Shown piece by piece: positions 1-4,591 of a DNA stretch of 5,757 bases. The position numbers and the translations under genes are program-made. Under the pieces are notes generated by a model that was given only the letters and a program-made list of their open reading frames with translations, was not told the origin of the DNA and did not search any database. Positions within the stretch are counted from its first letter, which is position 1. The number at the start of each line of letters is the position of its first letter. The stretch is from assembly GCA_016844295.1 (NCBI GenBank), contig JAENIV010000060.1, positions 1 to 5,757 on the forward strand, written 5' to 3'. This DNA comes from Candidatus Berkelbacteria bacterium (GTDB taxonomy: Bacteria > Patescibacteriota > UBA1384 > UBA12157 > JAENIV01).

Positions 1-620
1 AGAACTTTGATGACATCCGTTTTATTGTTCCGAATATGGCGAAAAGTGCCGCAACAATGATGGTGCTGTCAGGAGACCAAATATTGATGGACGACAAATC
101 GGAGCTTTGTCCAATAGATCCTCAGATTCAGATTAACGGCAATTTTGTTCCAGCTCAGACGGTAATTGATGGTTTTGAAGAAGCAAAAGCAATTATCAAA
201 GAAGGTGGACCGGAAATATTACCTGCGTATCTTCCGCTATTGAGCAAATATGATTTACATATTTTACAAATCTGTGAAAATGCGAGAAAATTATCCGAAA
301 ATCTAGTATGTAATTGGCTAAAGCAATATATGTTTAAAAAGGATAAGAATAAGAAGCAAAAAGCCGAGAAAATTGCCAAAAAATTATCTTCTCACAAAGA
401 ATACTTGTCTCACGGTCGGCCTGTAAAAATTAGTGATGTAAAAGATATGGGTTTAAATGTTTTTGATTTACGAGAGAACAAGGAACTCAGGGACAAAATT
501 TGGGAGCTATACTGTGTGATAGAAATATTGCTTGATCGATCTCCAATAATCAAATTATACGAAAACAACAAAGGAACTTTTTTAATAAAGCAGATTCCGC
601 TTCAAATACCAAAACAGTAA
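1..620 (+). CDS. SDH_sah-type serine protease (ClpP/crotonase fold), 3' part only
   Basis: The reading frame is already open at position 3 and runs into the window from the left, so the ATG at 36 is internal, not the start. Residues before it read NFDDIRFIVPN. The block MAKSAAT (36-56), followed by a stretch ending in SELCPIDPQI, matches the signature of the serine dehydrogenase-proteinase family (SDH_sah, related to ClpP and SppA). In this family the serine of the KSA motif (codon 45-47) is the likely nucleophile, and the conserved PIDPQ follows about 25 residues later. After the catalytic half comes a Lys-rich helical region (KKDKNKKQKAEKIAKK) and a C-terminal segment with an HGRPV motif, which I take to be the family's usual C-terminal region. 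No signal peptide can be judged because the N-terminus is missing. It ends in TAA at 618-620, with no clear intrinsic terminator. Family assignment is from recalled motif similarity and is fairly sure; the substrate is unknown. Confidence 0.75.
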   Translation, partial: NFDDIRFIVPNMAKSAATMMVLSGDQILMDDKSELCPIDPQIQINGNFVPAQTVIDGFEEAKAIIKEGGPEILPAYLPLLSKYDLHILQICENARKLSENLVCNWLKQYMFKKDKNKKQKAEKIAKKLSSHKEYLSHGRPVKISDVKDMGLNVFDLRENKELRDKIWELYCVIEILLDRSPIIKLYENNKGTFLIKQIPLQIPKQ

Positions 621-659
621 CCTCCTAAACAGGAATAAATATTTTAAATAAAATCTCAA

Positions 660-843
660 AATGTGACACCTTTTTATAGTGTAACATTTGTAACATTTTC
701 TCGGTTAAAGGTCTAAAATGAGACATTCAGCCCAAAACCGCGTAGTAGTGTCTCATTTGTCTCATTTTCAGAGTAAAACTTCCTAAAATGAGACACAAGC
801 CCCAAAAAGTGTCTCAACCTTAAAATCGCTATAATGTAGTAAA
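660..843 (+). repeat. Palindrome-rich intergenic module, copy A
   Basis: A series of overlapping inverted repeats built on one word. AATGTGACAC (660-669) faces GTGTAACATT (679-688), 9 of 10 paired. AATGAGACA (717-725) faces TGTCTCATT (749-757). TGTCTCATTTT (758-768) faces AAAATGAGACA (785-795), perfect. TGAGACAC (789-796) faces GTGTCTCA (809-816), perfect. The third and fourth hairpins share bases, so they are mutually exclusive. The stretch 715-795 aligns without gaps to 3920-4000, with 8 mismatches in 81 by hand count; weaker similarity extends from about 671. No open frame is supported here. The module sits directly before the TATAAT box and RNA element upstream of the HAD gene. It could be a regulator-binding array, a hairpin-based attenuator or a mobile repeat. 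Confidence 0.8.
830..835 (+). promoter_or_regulatory. TATAAT -10 box upstream of RNA element A and the HAD operon
   Basis: A perfect TATAAT lies 14 bases before the RNA element. No convincing -35 hexamer is present at 16-18 bp spacing; the equivalent position holds the last TGTCTCA palindrome arm. Copy B has both boxes, at 4025-4030 and 4048-4053. Transcription from here would start near 842, so the leader of the HAD gene would begin with the structured RNA. Confidence 0.55.
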
Positions 844-896
844 TGGACAAAAGGTCTTAGAAGATCCATAAGGTTCAAGACCCTAACGTTCCGCCA
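844..896 (+). ncRNA. 53-nt structured/tRNA-like leader RNA, copy A
   Basis: Aligns without gaps to 4062-4114, with 10 mismatches in 53 by hand count. It can fold as a closing stem of bases 845-848 with 888-891 (one G-U), an inner stem GGTCTT (853-858) with AAGACC (877-882), and a CC/GG tip (866-867 with 872-873) with a four-base loop. Read as a tRNA 3' half it has a T-loop-like TTCAAGA (874-880), a T-stem-like pairing 869-873/881-885 (4 of 5), a seven-base acceptor strand, discriminator-like G893 and CCA 894-896. The D and anticodon arms are absent. The two folds compete. It ends 9 bases before the HAD start codon, so it could be a leader element or a processed small RNA. Not a known riboswitch to me. 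Confidence 0.5.
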
Positions 897-905
897 GAGA
901 TTTTT

Positions 906-1499
906 ATGATTAAAACTATAGCGTTTGATTTCGGTGGAGTCTTGTATACTTATAATCACAGTAAATTGATGAGCGATGTTTCAGGCGAATTAAATTTACC
1001 TGTAGAATTGGTTAGTAAGGCGTGGAAAAAAGGGATTATTAAATTCGAGAATGGTGAAATTTCCGAAGAACAATTTTGGCAGATTTTTTTAAATGAATTA
1101 GAGAAAAAATACGACCCAAAAAAGTTACATGAGATTGTTATCAATCATCATCAACCCATAAAGGGCAGTTTAGGTGTCCTGGAAAAATTGAAAGGGAAAG
1201 TTAGTTTGGGTCTTGTCTCGAACCAGACGGACTGGATAGACGATTTAGATCAAAAATATCATTTTAAAGAATTATTTGATATGGTAATTGTCTCTAAGGA
1301 AGTCTTTTTGAGGAAACCTGATAAAAAAATCTTTCAATTGCTCATCGGCAGATCAACCGCGAAAGCAAACGAGATTGTCTTTGTTGATGACTCCCTGGAG
1401 TATGGACAAGTTGTTAAAGACGTTGGGTTGAAATTTATTCATTTTCGAAATCCAGATCAGTTAGAATCTGATTTGCGTAAGTTAAATGTCATCTTTTAG
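906..1499 (+). CDS. HAD-superfamily (subfamily IA-like) hydrolase
   Basis: A 197-aa protein with the four HAD motifs in order. Motif I is FDFGGVL, with nucleophile Asp8. Motif II is the Ser in LVSNQ (Ser105). The motif III lysine is Lys137 in RKPDK. Motif IV is the acidic pair VFVDDS (Asp161, Asp162). A helical cap lies between motifs I and II (about residues 15-80). The usual general-acid Asp two residues after the nucleophile is Gly10 here, as in the YihX/epoxide-hydrolase-N-terminal-like branch of HAD proteins. Such enzymes hydrolyse small phosphate esters in the cytoplasm; the exact substrate cannot be told. The ATG at 906 follows a weak AGAGA five bases upstream and comes straight after the tRNA-like RNA element. 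The next gene starts 17 bases after the stop, so the two phosphatases probably form an operon. Confidence 0.85.
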   Translation: MIKTIAFDFGGVLYTYNHSKLMSDVSGELNLPVELVSKAWKKGIIKFENGEISEEQFWQIFLNELEKKYDPKKLHEIVINHHQPIKGSLGVLEKLKGKVSLGLVSNQTDWIDDLDQKYHFKELFDMVIVSKEVFLRKPDKKIFQLLIGRSTAKANEIVFVDDSLEYGQVVKDVGLKFIHFRNPDQLESDLRKLNVIF

Positions 1500-1516
1500 T
1501 ATAGATATGGGAGAAT

Positions 1517-2368
1517 ATGAATCCAGAAATCATCAATCCAGAAATTAAAGAGCCGAATCCACTTGCAAAGCAATTTATTGCTAAGGCTTTAGAAATCGGC
1601 GAAGTATTGAAGCAGCGCCAGAGAGAAGGTTTGGCGATTGAGCATAAAAATGAAGATGAATTTGACCCCGTCACAAACGCCGATAAAGAGGCAGATGTAA
1701 TGTGGAGGGAATTTATACAGGCAAACTTCCCGGATGATCTTGTTCTCTCTGAGGAAAGCGATGACATTCCAACCAATTATGGTGAAAAGAGGGTCTGGAT
1801 GATCGATCCGCTTGACAGTACAAAAGCATATATAAAAGGAGAAGATGGTTATTCAGTATTAGTCGGCATGATGCAAGGCAATGAAATTCTTTTCGGACTC
1901 GCCTATGCTCCTGCTCGTAATCAACTTTTTTATGCTGAAAAGGGACAAGGCGCTTTCCAAAGGCAAGAAGATGGAACATTTAAGCAAATACATGTAAGTG
2001 AGGTAGCCGATCTTGCCGAGGCAAAAGTAATTGTGAGAGATGCCGGCGCCAAAGACAAACGACCGCTTGACGAAGGCCTTGAATCTTTACCTTTTAAAGA
2101 TTTTATTAGGGATAGTTGTATGAGGGTTGGTCGTGTTGCCGATGGAGAAGCCGAAGCACAAGTTAATACAAATTTCCGAGCCAGTAAGTGGGATACCCTG
2201 GGGCCTCAGTTAATTGTAGAAGAAGCGGGCGGTGTTATGTCTGACATAGACGGCAATCCATTGAACTACCATCAGGAGGGCTTGCGATGGGAGAGGTCTT
2301 TTATGTCAGCCAATAATCCAGAGATTCAGAAGAAAATAGTGGCGGAAATAAGTAGAGCAAAATTATAA
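1517..2368 (+). CDS. Inositol monophosphatase / CysQ-family phosphatase
   Basis: A 283-aa protein, the usual length for the FIG (lithium-sensitive, Mg2+-dependent) phosphatase superfamily. Visible motifs are VTNADKEAD (52-60), SEES with metal ligand Glu79 or Glu80, and WMIDPLDSTKAYIKG (94-108) with metal ligands Asp97 and Asp100. The C-terminal block is WDTLGPQLIVEEAGG (225-239), with Asp226 as the third metal ligand. The DPLD-STK-Y-KG form is closer to CysQ/3'(2'),5'-bisphosphate nucleotidases than to strict inositol monophosphatases, but the usual DGT glycine is Ser101. The likely reaction is removal of a phosphate from 3',5'-ADP (pAp), inositol phosphate or a similar small molecule in the cytosol; I cannot choose. 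GGGAG at 1509-1513 serves as ribosome site, close to the ATG. It follows the HAD gene by 17 bases. The third RNA-element copy starts within its stop codon. Confidence 0.85.
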   Translation: MNPEIINPEIKEPNPLAKQFIAKALEIGEVLKQRQREGLAIEHKNEDEFDPVTNADKEADVMWREFIQANFPDDLVLSEESDDIPTNYGEKRVWMIDPLDSTKAYIKGEDGYSVLVGMMQGNEILFGLAYAPARNQLFYAEKGQGAFQRQEDGTFKQIHVSEVADLAEAKVIVRDAGAKDKRPLDEGLESLPFKDFIRDSCMRVGRVADGEAEAQVNTNFRASKWDTLGPQLIVEEAGGVMSDIDGNPLNYHQEGLRWERSFMSANNPEIQKKIVAEISRAKL

Positions 2369-2393
2369 AAGGTTCAAGACCCTATCGTCCCGC
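2367..2393 (+). repeat. Partial third copy of the RNA element (3' half)
   Basis: These 27 bases are identical to 4086-4112 in RNA element B and closely match 868-894 in element A. The copy starts inside the TAA of the phosphatase gene and diverges after CCCGC, where the full copies continue with CAGA. It has no palindromic module, no promoter and no 5' half to pair with, so it cannot form the closing stem. It is immediately followed by the inverted repeat that leads into the GIY-YIG frame. Confidence 0.8.
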
Positions 2394-2395
2394 TA

Positions 2396-2478
2396 TTCGA
2401 CTTCCTGTTTACTAAAGCAAACGAAGCGCTCATGGCTATAGCCATTGAAAAAGAAATATAAACAAGTAGAAAGTCGAA
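2396..2478. repeat. Inverted repeat around the 5' end of the GIY-YIG frame
   Basis: TTCGACTT (2396-2403) is the exact reverse complement of AAGTCGAA (2471-2478). Further in, TGTTT (2406-2410) faces AAACA (2460-2464). A short perfect palindrome GGCTATAGCC (2434-2443) sits between. The arms enclose an in-frame ATG (2432) and TAA (2459). It could fold as an extended imperfect hairpin or be the end of an inserted unit. Confidence 0.6.
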
Positions 2479-2737
2479 GTATCTCTATATTTCACGGAAT
2501 AGCAAAAACCAACTTTATATTGGTATTTCTAATAATCCGCAAAAAAGAATTTCTCGCCACAATAATTTACAAGGTGCTAAATTTACTAGTCTAAATCCAG
2601 ATTTTAAATTGGTCTATCAAGAGCAATTTCCTGATTTATTATCAGCAATGTGTAGAGAGAAGCAACTCAAGGGTTGGACAAAGGCAAAGAAAGAAGCCCT
2701 TATCGAAGGTAATTTTGATCAGTTGAAAAAGTTATAA
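2462..2737 (+). pseudogene. GIY-YIG endonuclease (UPF0213-like), no usable start codon
   Basis: An open frame of 91 codons reads as a nearly full GIY-YIG domain. KYLYI stands for the GIY strand and LYIGISNN for the YIG strand. The catalytic-type Arg and His lie in KRISRH, GAKFT and KLVYQEQF follow, and REKQLKGWTKAKKEALI carries the metal-binding Glu. This matches the compact UPF0213/YhbQ-type family end to end (usual length about 80-100 aa). There is no ATG, GTG or TTG before the domain after the in-frame TAA at 2459-2461. The nearest upstream in-frame ATG is at 2432 and would give nine codons and then this stop. Either the start has decayed, which is why I mark it a pseudogene, or a rare codon (for example an ATT) is used. 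The body shows no frameshift or internal stop, so loss, if real, is recent. It overlaps a possible minus-strand remnant at 2719-2737. Confidence 0.7.
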
Positions 2738-2841
2738 TATATGAATATCTGAAAAAGTTTCTTCTTAATTGGCTTCTCATTCTGCTCTTTAGGTAGCAAA
2801 AGTGGTGAAGTATCGGTTAAATTTATTCCTTCTTGCTTCAT
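2719..2841 (-). pseudogene. Possible short gene remnant, 40 codons
   Basis: On the minus strand an ATG at 2841 opens 40 codons beginning MKQEGINLTDTSPLLLPKEQ, continuing with a Lys-rich stretch and a short hydrophobic-aromatic end (LFQIFIYYNFF), and stopping at 2719-2721. An AGG lies a few bases upstream of the ATG on that strand. The composition looks like the cytoplasmic N-terminus and the start of a membrane helix of a PilN-like or similar single-pass protein cut off by the GIY-YIG gene, whose tail it overlaps by 19 bases. The resemblance is only impressionistic; it could be a chance frame. Confidence 0.25.
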
Positions 2842-3088
2842 ATTTTACCTAACCCTTTCTGAGTAAGGGAAGGACGCCCGAATGGTGTTTGGAAGTCAAG
2901 CGAATGTTGAAAATTTCTTCTAAATGATTGTAAAAACCGCAAAGTATTGCAATGGACTTGTGTTTTTGTAATCGCGACCCAATATTTTCTTTAGTCGAGC
3001 GGAAATAATTCGACGATTTAGTAAAAAATTTGTATTAGGCTCTAAATTTTTTTACTCTAATATTTGCCAAAAATTGCTGCACAGACCC
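2842..3088. other. Gene-free AT-rich stretch with an AT hairpin
   Basis: I see no supported frame on either strand. A small hairpin CCCTT/AAGGG spans about 2853-2869. A longer AT-rich one pairs AGTAAAAAATTT (3020-3031) with AAATTTTTTTACT (3044-3056), one base bulged, around a 12-base loop. The second is symmetrical enough to act as a weak terminator in either direction, ahead of the strong promoter at 3089. Confidence 0.5.
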
Positions 3089-3117
3089 TTGACTCCCGGG
3101 TAATTATATGGTATAAT
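3089..3117 (+). promoter_or_regulatory. Near-consensus sigma-70 promoter
   Basis: TTGACT (3089-3094) and a perfect TATAAT (3112-3117) are separated by exactly 17 bases. The predicted start is near 3123-3125, at the beginning of a local hairpin. This is among the best housekeeping promoters in the window; it drives the structured leader and the 101-aa gene. Confidence 0.85.
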
Positions 3118-3120
3118 CGG

Positions 3121-3398
3121 TTGTTGAGTTAAGTAAGTAGGCTTAACTTTTACCTTAACAATTCACTTCTCCTGGGGTAAATATTCATTCGCTTCTGGAG
3201 AAATTCTGAACCTGATTTCAAGGTTCAGGGTAAAAACGCCAGCATTAAGCCTTCCAGGAAGGCGGTCCCTAAGAAGCTTACTTAAATAGCAGGTTTCTAG
3301 GGATCTGTATCACATGCCCCACGGCTGAGTACCAAATGAGATTACGAATCTGGCTGAGCCGGTAGGTAATCCATTGCCCAGGGATGAGGAGGCCAAAA
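3121..3398 (+). ncRNA. Long structured leader RNA (or independent ncRNA)
   Basis: About 275 nt separate the promoter from the next start codon and contain several helices. TTGTTGAG (3121-3128) pairs with CTTAACAA (3154-3161), enclosing TTAAG (3129-3133)/CTTAA (3142-3146). TTCTCC (3167-3172) pairs with GGAGAA (3197-3202). CTGAACCT (3206-3213) pairs with AGGTTCAG (3221-3228). GCCTT/AAGGC lies at 3249-3263. CGGCT (3322-3326) pairs with AGCCG (3357-3361), enclosing AGATT-ACG-AATCT (3339-3351). An alternative long-range helix, TTAAGTAAG (3129-3137) with CTTACTTAA (3277-3285), competes with the first hairpin. I do not recognise a known riboswitch, T-box, tmRNA, RNase P or SRP RNA. The leader ends in a strong ribosome site for the downstream gene. 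Confidence 0.55.
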
Positions 3399-3704
3399 AT
3401 GGCCCAGTTCACTATCGGGGGTCGGAGCACTGGTATGGGTGCCTCCACCACAATTGTTGCCTGCTCCCCGACCGTCAAGGTTAGGGATTTCGACCGCTCC
3501 GGCAGTGGCAGTCACTGGTCGGAGGCGGCCGAGGGTCCGGACGACGGTATCATCGTCGTCAAGGACGTGGCAAATTCCGGCCGCCACAATTGCTATGCGC
3601 AGCGCCTCAATGGCGAGCGTATGCAAGTGGCAGTGCCGGATGGGCAGTGCGTCTGCGATATATGGCGAGACCTCGGTCTCGGCTTTGGCCTCGTCGGCGC
3701 ATAG
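3399..3704 (+). CDS. Hypothetical 101-aa protein, GC-rich orphan
   Basis: I chose the ATG at 3399 because GAGGAGG (3386-3392), an excellent ribosome site, lies six bases upstream; the in-frame ATG at 3384 lies upstream of that site. The protein begins MAQFTIGGRSTGMGAS and is Gly- and Asp-rich. It has four cysteines (22, 65, 84, 86), the last two as CVC near the end in VPDGQCVCDIWRDLG. It has no signal peptide, no clear membrane helix and no family I recognise. Codon third positions are mostly G or C (GTC, GGC, CTC, GAC), quite unlike the AT-rich neighbours but typical of real coding in a GC-richer genome, which suggests transfer. An intrinsic terminator starts seven bases after the stop, so promoter, leader, gene and terminator form a one-gene unit. 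The alternative is that the whole unit is a large ncRNA with a chance frame. The overlapping +1 frame (3439-3849) looks non-coding. Confidence 0.55.
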   Translation: MAQFTIGGRSTGMGASTTIVACSPTVKVRDFDRSGSGSHWSEAAEGPDDGIIVVKDVANSGRHNCYAQRLNGERMQVAVPDGQCVCDIWRDLGLGFGLVGA

Positions 3705-3710
3705 CGAGAA

Positions 3711-3775
3711 GGAACTTGCCGCCGCCCCTGAGGGCGGCGGTTCCACCTCTTTTTTCAAAAAAGATCTTTTTGAAA
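3711..3775 (+). terminator. Strong intrinsic terminator plus a following AT hairpin
   Basis: CCGCCGCCC (3719-3727) pairs with GGGCGGCGG (3732-3740) around a CTGA loop. Outer GGAA/TTCC (3711-3714/3741-3744) adds pairs, and six T follow at 3750-3755. Right behind it, TTTCAAAAA (3753-3761) pairs with TTTTTGAAA (3767-3775). It ends the 101-aa gene unit and separates it from module B. Confidence 0.85.
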
Positions 3776-3840
3776 GCAGAGGATGGGACAAGAAAAATGA
3801 AAAATATATTGCGCTAGTAAAAAACTGTTTTATAAAACCG

Positions 3841-4024
3841 TTTTTCTAGTGTAACGTTTGTAATATTTTGCTCTTTTTTATACTGTGCCATTGTGTGCCA
3901 AATTATCGGTGTAGTCCGAAAAATGAGACATTTAGCCCAAAAGCGCCGTGTAGTGTCTCATTTGTCTCACTTTCAGAGTAAAACTTACTAAAGTGAGACA
4001 CAGACTCCATTTCGTGTCTCATTT
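3841..4024 (+). repeat. Palindrome-rich intergenic module, copy B
   Basis: The counterpart of 671-843. The shared core 3920-4000 has AATGAGACA (3922-3930)/TGTCTCATT (3954-3962), TGTCTCACTTT (3963-3973)/AAAGTGAGACA (3990-4000) and TGAGACAC (3994-4001)/GTGTCTCA (4014-4021), all perfect. In the second hairpin both arms differ from copy A at the paired position (T-A in A, C-G in B), a compensatory change. About 45 bases between 3874 and 3917 have no counterpart in copy A. The outer part TAGTGTAACGTTTGTAATATTTT (3847-3869) matches copy A's equivalent from 677. No open frame is supported. Confidence 0.8.
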
Positions 4025-4053
4025 TTGGATTTTTCCCTGAAAATCTCTATAAT
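4025..4053 (+). promoter_or_regulatory. Promoter of RNA element B
   Basis: TTGGAT (4025-4030) and TATAAT (4048-4053) with 17 bases between. Predicted initiation falls near 4060-4062, at the first G of the RNA element, so the element's 5' end would also be the transcript's 5' end. The -35 box directly abuts the last TGTCTCA palindrome arm, which would let an arm-bound protein block it. Confidence 0.75.
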
Positions 4054-4061
4054 AGGGTAAG

Positions 4062-4114
4062 GGGACAAAGAGTCTGAGAGAAGCCAAAAGGTTCAAGACC
4101 CTATCGTCCCGCCA
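4062..4114 (+). ncRNA. 53-nt structured/tRNA-like RNA, copy B
   Basis: GGGAC (4062-4066) pairs with GTCCC (4106-4110), closing the RNA right at its predicted 5' end. Inside, GTCT (4072-4075) pairs with AGAC (4096-4099) and CC (4084-4085) pairs with GG (4090-4091) around AAAA. Read as a minimal tRNA, seven acceptor pairs (6 of 7, 4062-4068/4104-4110) are followed by discriminator G4111 and CCA 4112-4114, with a TTCAAGA T-loop at 4092-4098 of correct spacing but only 3 of 5 T-stem pairs; both other arms are missing. In copy A the C4108 equivalent is T890, still pairing as G-U. The ACP gene has its own promoter 15 bases downstream, so this RNA may be a separate short transcript. The alternative is a leader hairpin with chance tRNA likeness. 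Confidence 0.5.
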
Positions 4115-4128
4115 GAATACCAAATCCC

Positions 4129-4157
4129 TTGACATTTTTTCCGGGTTTGGTTATTTT
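4129..4157 (+). promoter_or_regulatory. Promoter of the ACP gene
   Basis: A perfect TTGACA (4129-4134), 17 bases, and TATTTT (4152-4157). The leader from about 4164 carries a small GGGG/CCCC hairpin (4168-4171/4184-4187) just before the ribosome site. Confidence 0.8.
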
Positions 4158-4203
4158 AGTATTTGTAGGGGCTCTCACTAAAACCCCGTGGAGGCAGACA
4201 CGC

Positions 4204-4455
4204 ATGGACCGCCAGGAAATCGAGACTATTGTCAAGGATGTCGTTGCTAATCAACTGGGGGTGAATCGCGGCGATCTTAGGTTGACTTCCAGACTGACAG
4301 ATGACCTTAAGGCTGATTCACTGGGCTTGGTCGAATTGCTTATGGCGTTTGAGGACGTCTTCCAAATTGGTGATATCAACGAAGAGGCGGCTGACAAAAT
4401 GAAGACCGTTGGCGATATTATCGACCACGTCGCCCAAGTTAAGGGCACCACCTAG
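4204..4455 (+). CDS. acpP: Acyl carrier protein
   Basis: An 83-aa protein of normal ACP length. The motif LKADSLGLVELLMAFEDVF contains the DSL signature; Ser39 is the expected 4'-phosphopantetheine attachment site, modified by a holo-ACP synthase with release of 3',5'-ADP. Helix I (residues 1-19), the DDL turn before DSL, acidic helix II and the C-terminal KTVGDIIDHV helix are all in place. I chose the ATG at 4204 because GGAGG (4190-4194) lies nine bases upstream; a longer frame starting with TTG at 4129 would read through the promoter. It is a single-gene transcription unit with its own promoter and terminator and no fatty-acid synthesis genes beside it, so the acyl group and partner enzymes are unknown. 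Base composition is visibly GC-richer than the HAD or deacetylase genes. Module B and its RNA lie directly upstream. Confidence 0.93.
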   Translation: MDRQEIETIVKDVVANQLGVNRGDLRLTSRLTDDLKADSLGLVELLMAFEDVFQIGDINEEAADKMKTVGDIIDHVAQVKGTT

Positions 4456-4496
4456 AACTACTACATTTTCTTACTATCATCTTGCCATCTATCTTG

Positions 4497-4526
4497 AGCC
4501 CCGCTGTGGCGGGGCTTTGTGTTTTG
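4497..4526 (+). terminator. Intrinsic terminator of the ACP gene
   Basis: AGCCCCGC (4497-4504) pairs perfectly with GCGGGGCT (4509-4516) around TGTG, followed by a T-rich tail (TTTGTGTTTTG). The tail overlaps the -35 box of the next promoter. Confidence 0.9.
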
Positions 4527-4552
4527 ACATATTTTAAATTTACAGATATTTT
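4524..4552 (+). promoter_or_regulatory. Promoter of the deacetylase gene
   Basis: TTGACA (4524-4529), 17 bases, TATTTT (4547-4552). These are the same two hexamers and the same spacing as the ACP promoter. Predicted start is near 4559. Confidence 0.8.
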
Positions 4553-4558
4553 AAGAAT

Positions 4559-4586
4559 GTCACCCTTCATTAAAATTACGGGTGAT
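4559..4586 (+). promoter_or_regulatory. 5'-end hairpin covering the ribosome binding site
   Basis: TCACCC (4560-4565) is the exact complement of GGGTGA (4580-4585), with a possible G-T pair outside it. GGGTGAT is the ribosome site of the gene starting at 4592. The first bases of the predicted transcript would therefore pair with its own Shine-Dalgarno sequence around a 14-base AU-rich loop. Confidence 0.55.
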
Positions 4587-4591
4587 AAACC

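Noticed and set aside
717..816. CRISPR array
   Set aside because: The repeated TGAGACA word alternates in orientation and is only 7-11 bases with uneven spacing; this is a palindrome cluster, not direct repeats with spacers.
1713..1979. Minus-strand frames within the HAD and phosphatase genes
   Set aside because: They are antisense to genes with complete catalytic motifs and have no recognisable product.
3020..3056. Intrinsic terminator
   Set aside because: The stem is almost entirely A/T with a bulge and is not followed by a clean T tract; it is at best a weak bidirectional signal.
3121..3398. T-box, tmRNA, RNase P RNA or SRP RNA
   Set aside because: None of the hallmark sequences I know for these RNAs is present (no T-box GGTGG motif, no tag reading frame, no P4 core, no SRP tip loop).
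3797..3817. Tiny ORF MKNILR after the terminator
   Set aside because: Six codons without conservation evidence; it lies between a terminator and module B with no promoter of its own.
3342..3849. Long overlapping frames on both strands in the GC-rich segment
   Set aside because: GC-rich DNA has few stop codons; these frames lack ribosome sites, have Arg/Pro/Ser-rich or low-complexity products and run through the terminator. The 3399-3704 frame fits the signals better.
4129..4203. N-terminal extension of the ACP from a TTG at 4129
   Set aside because: The extension would be translated from the promoter itself (TTGACA at 4129), and a good ribosome site precedes the ATG at 4204, which gives a normal-length ACP.
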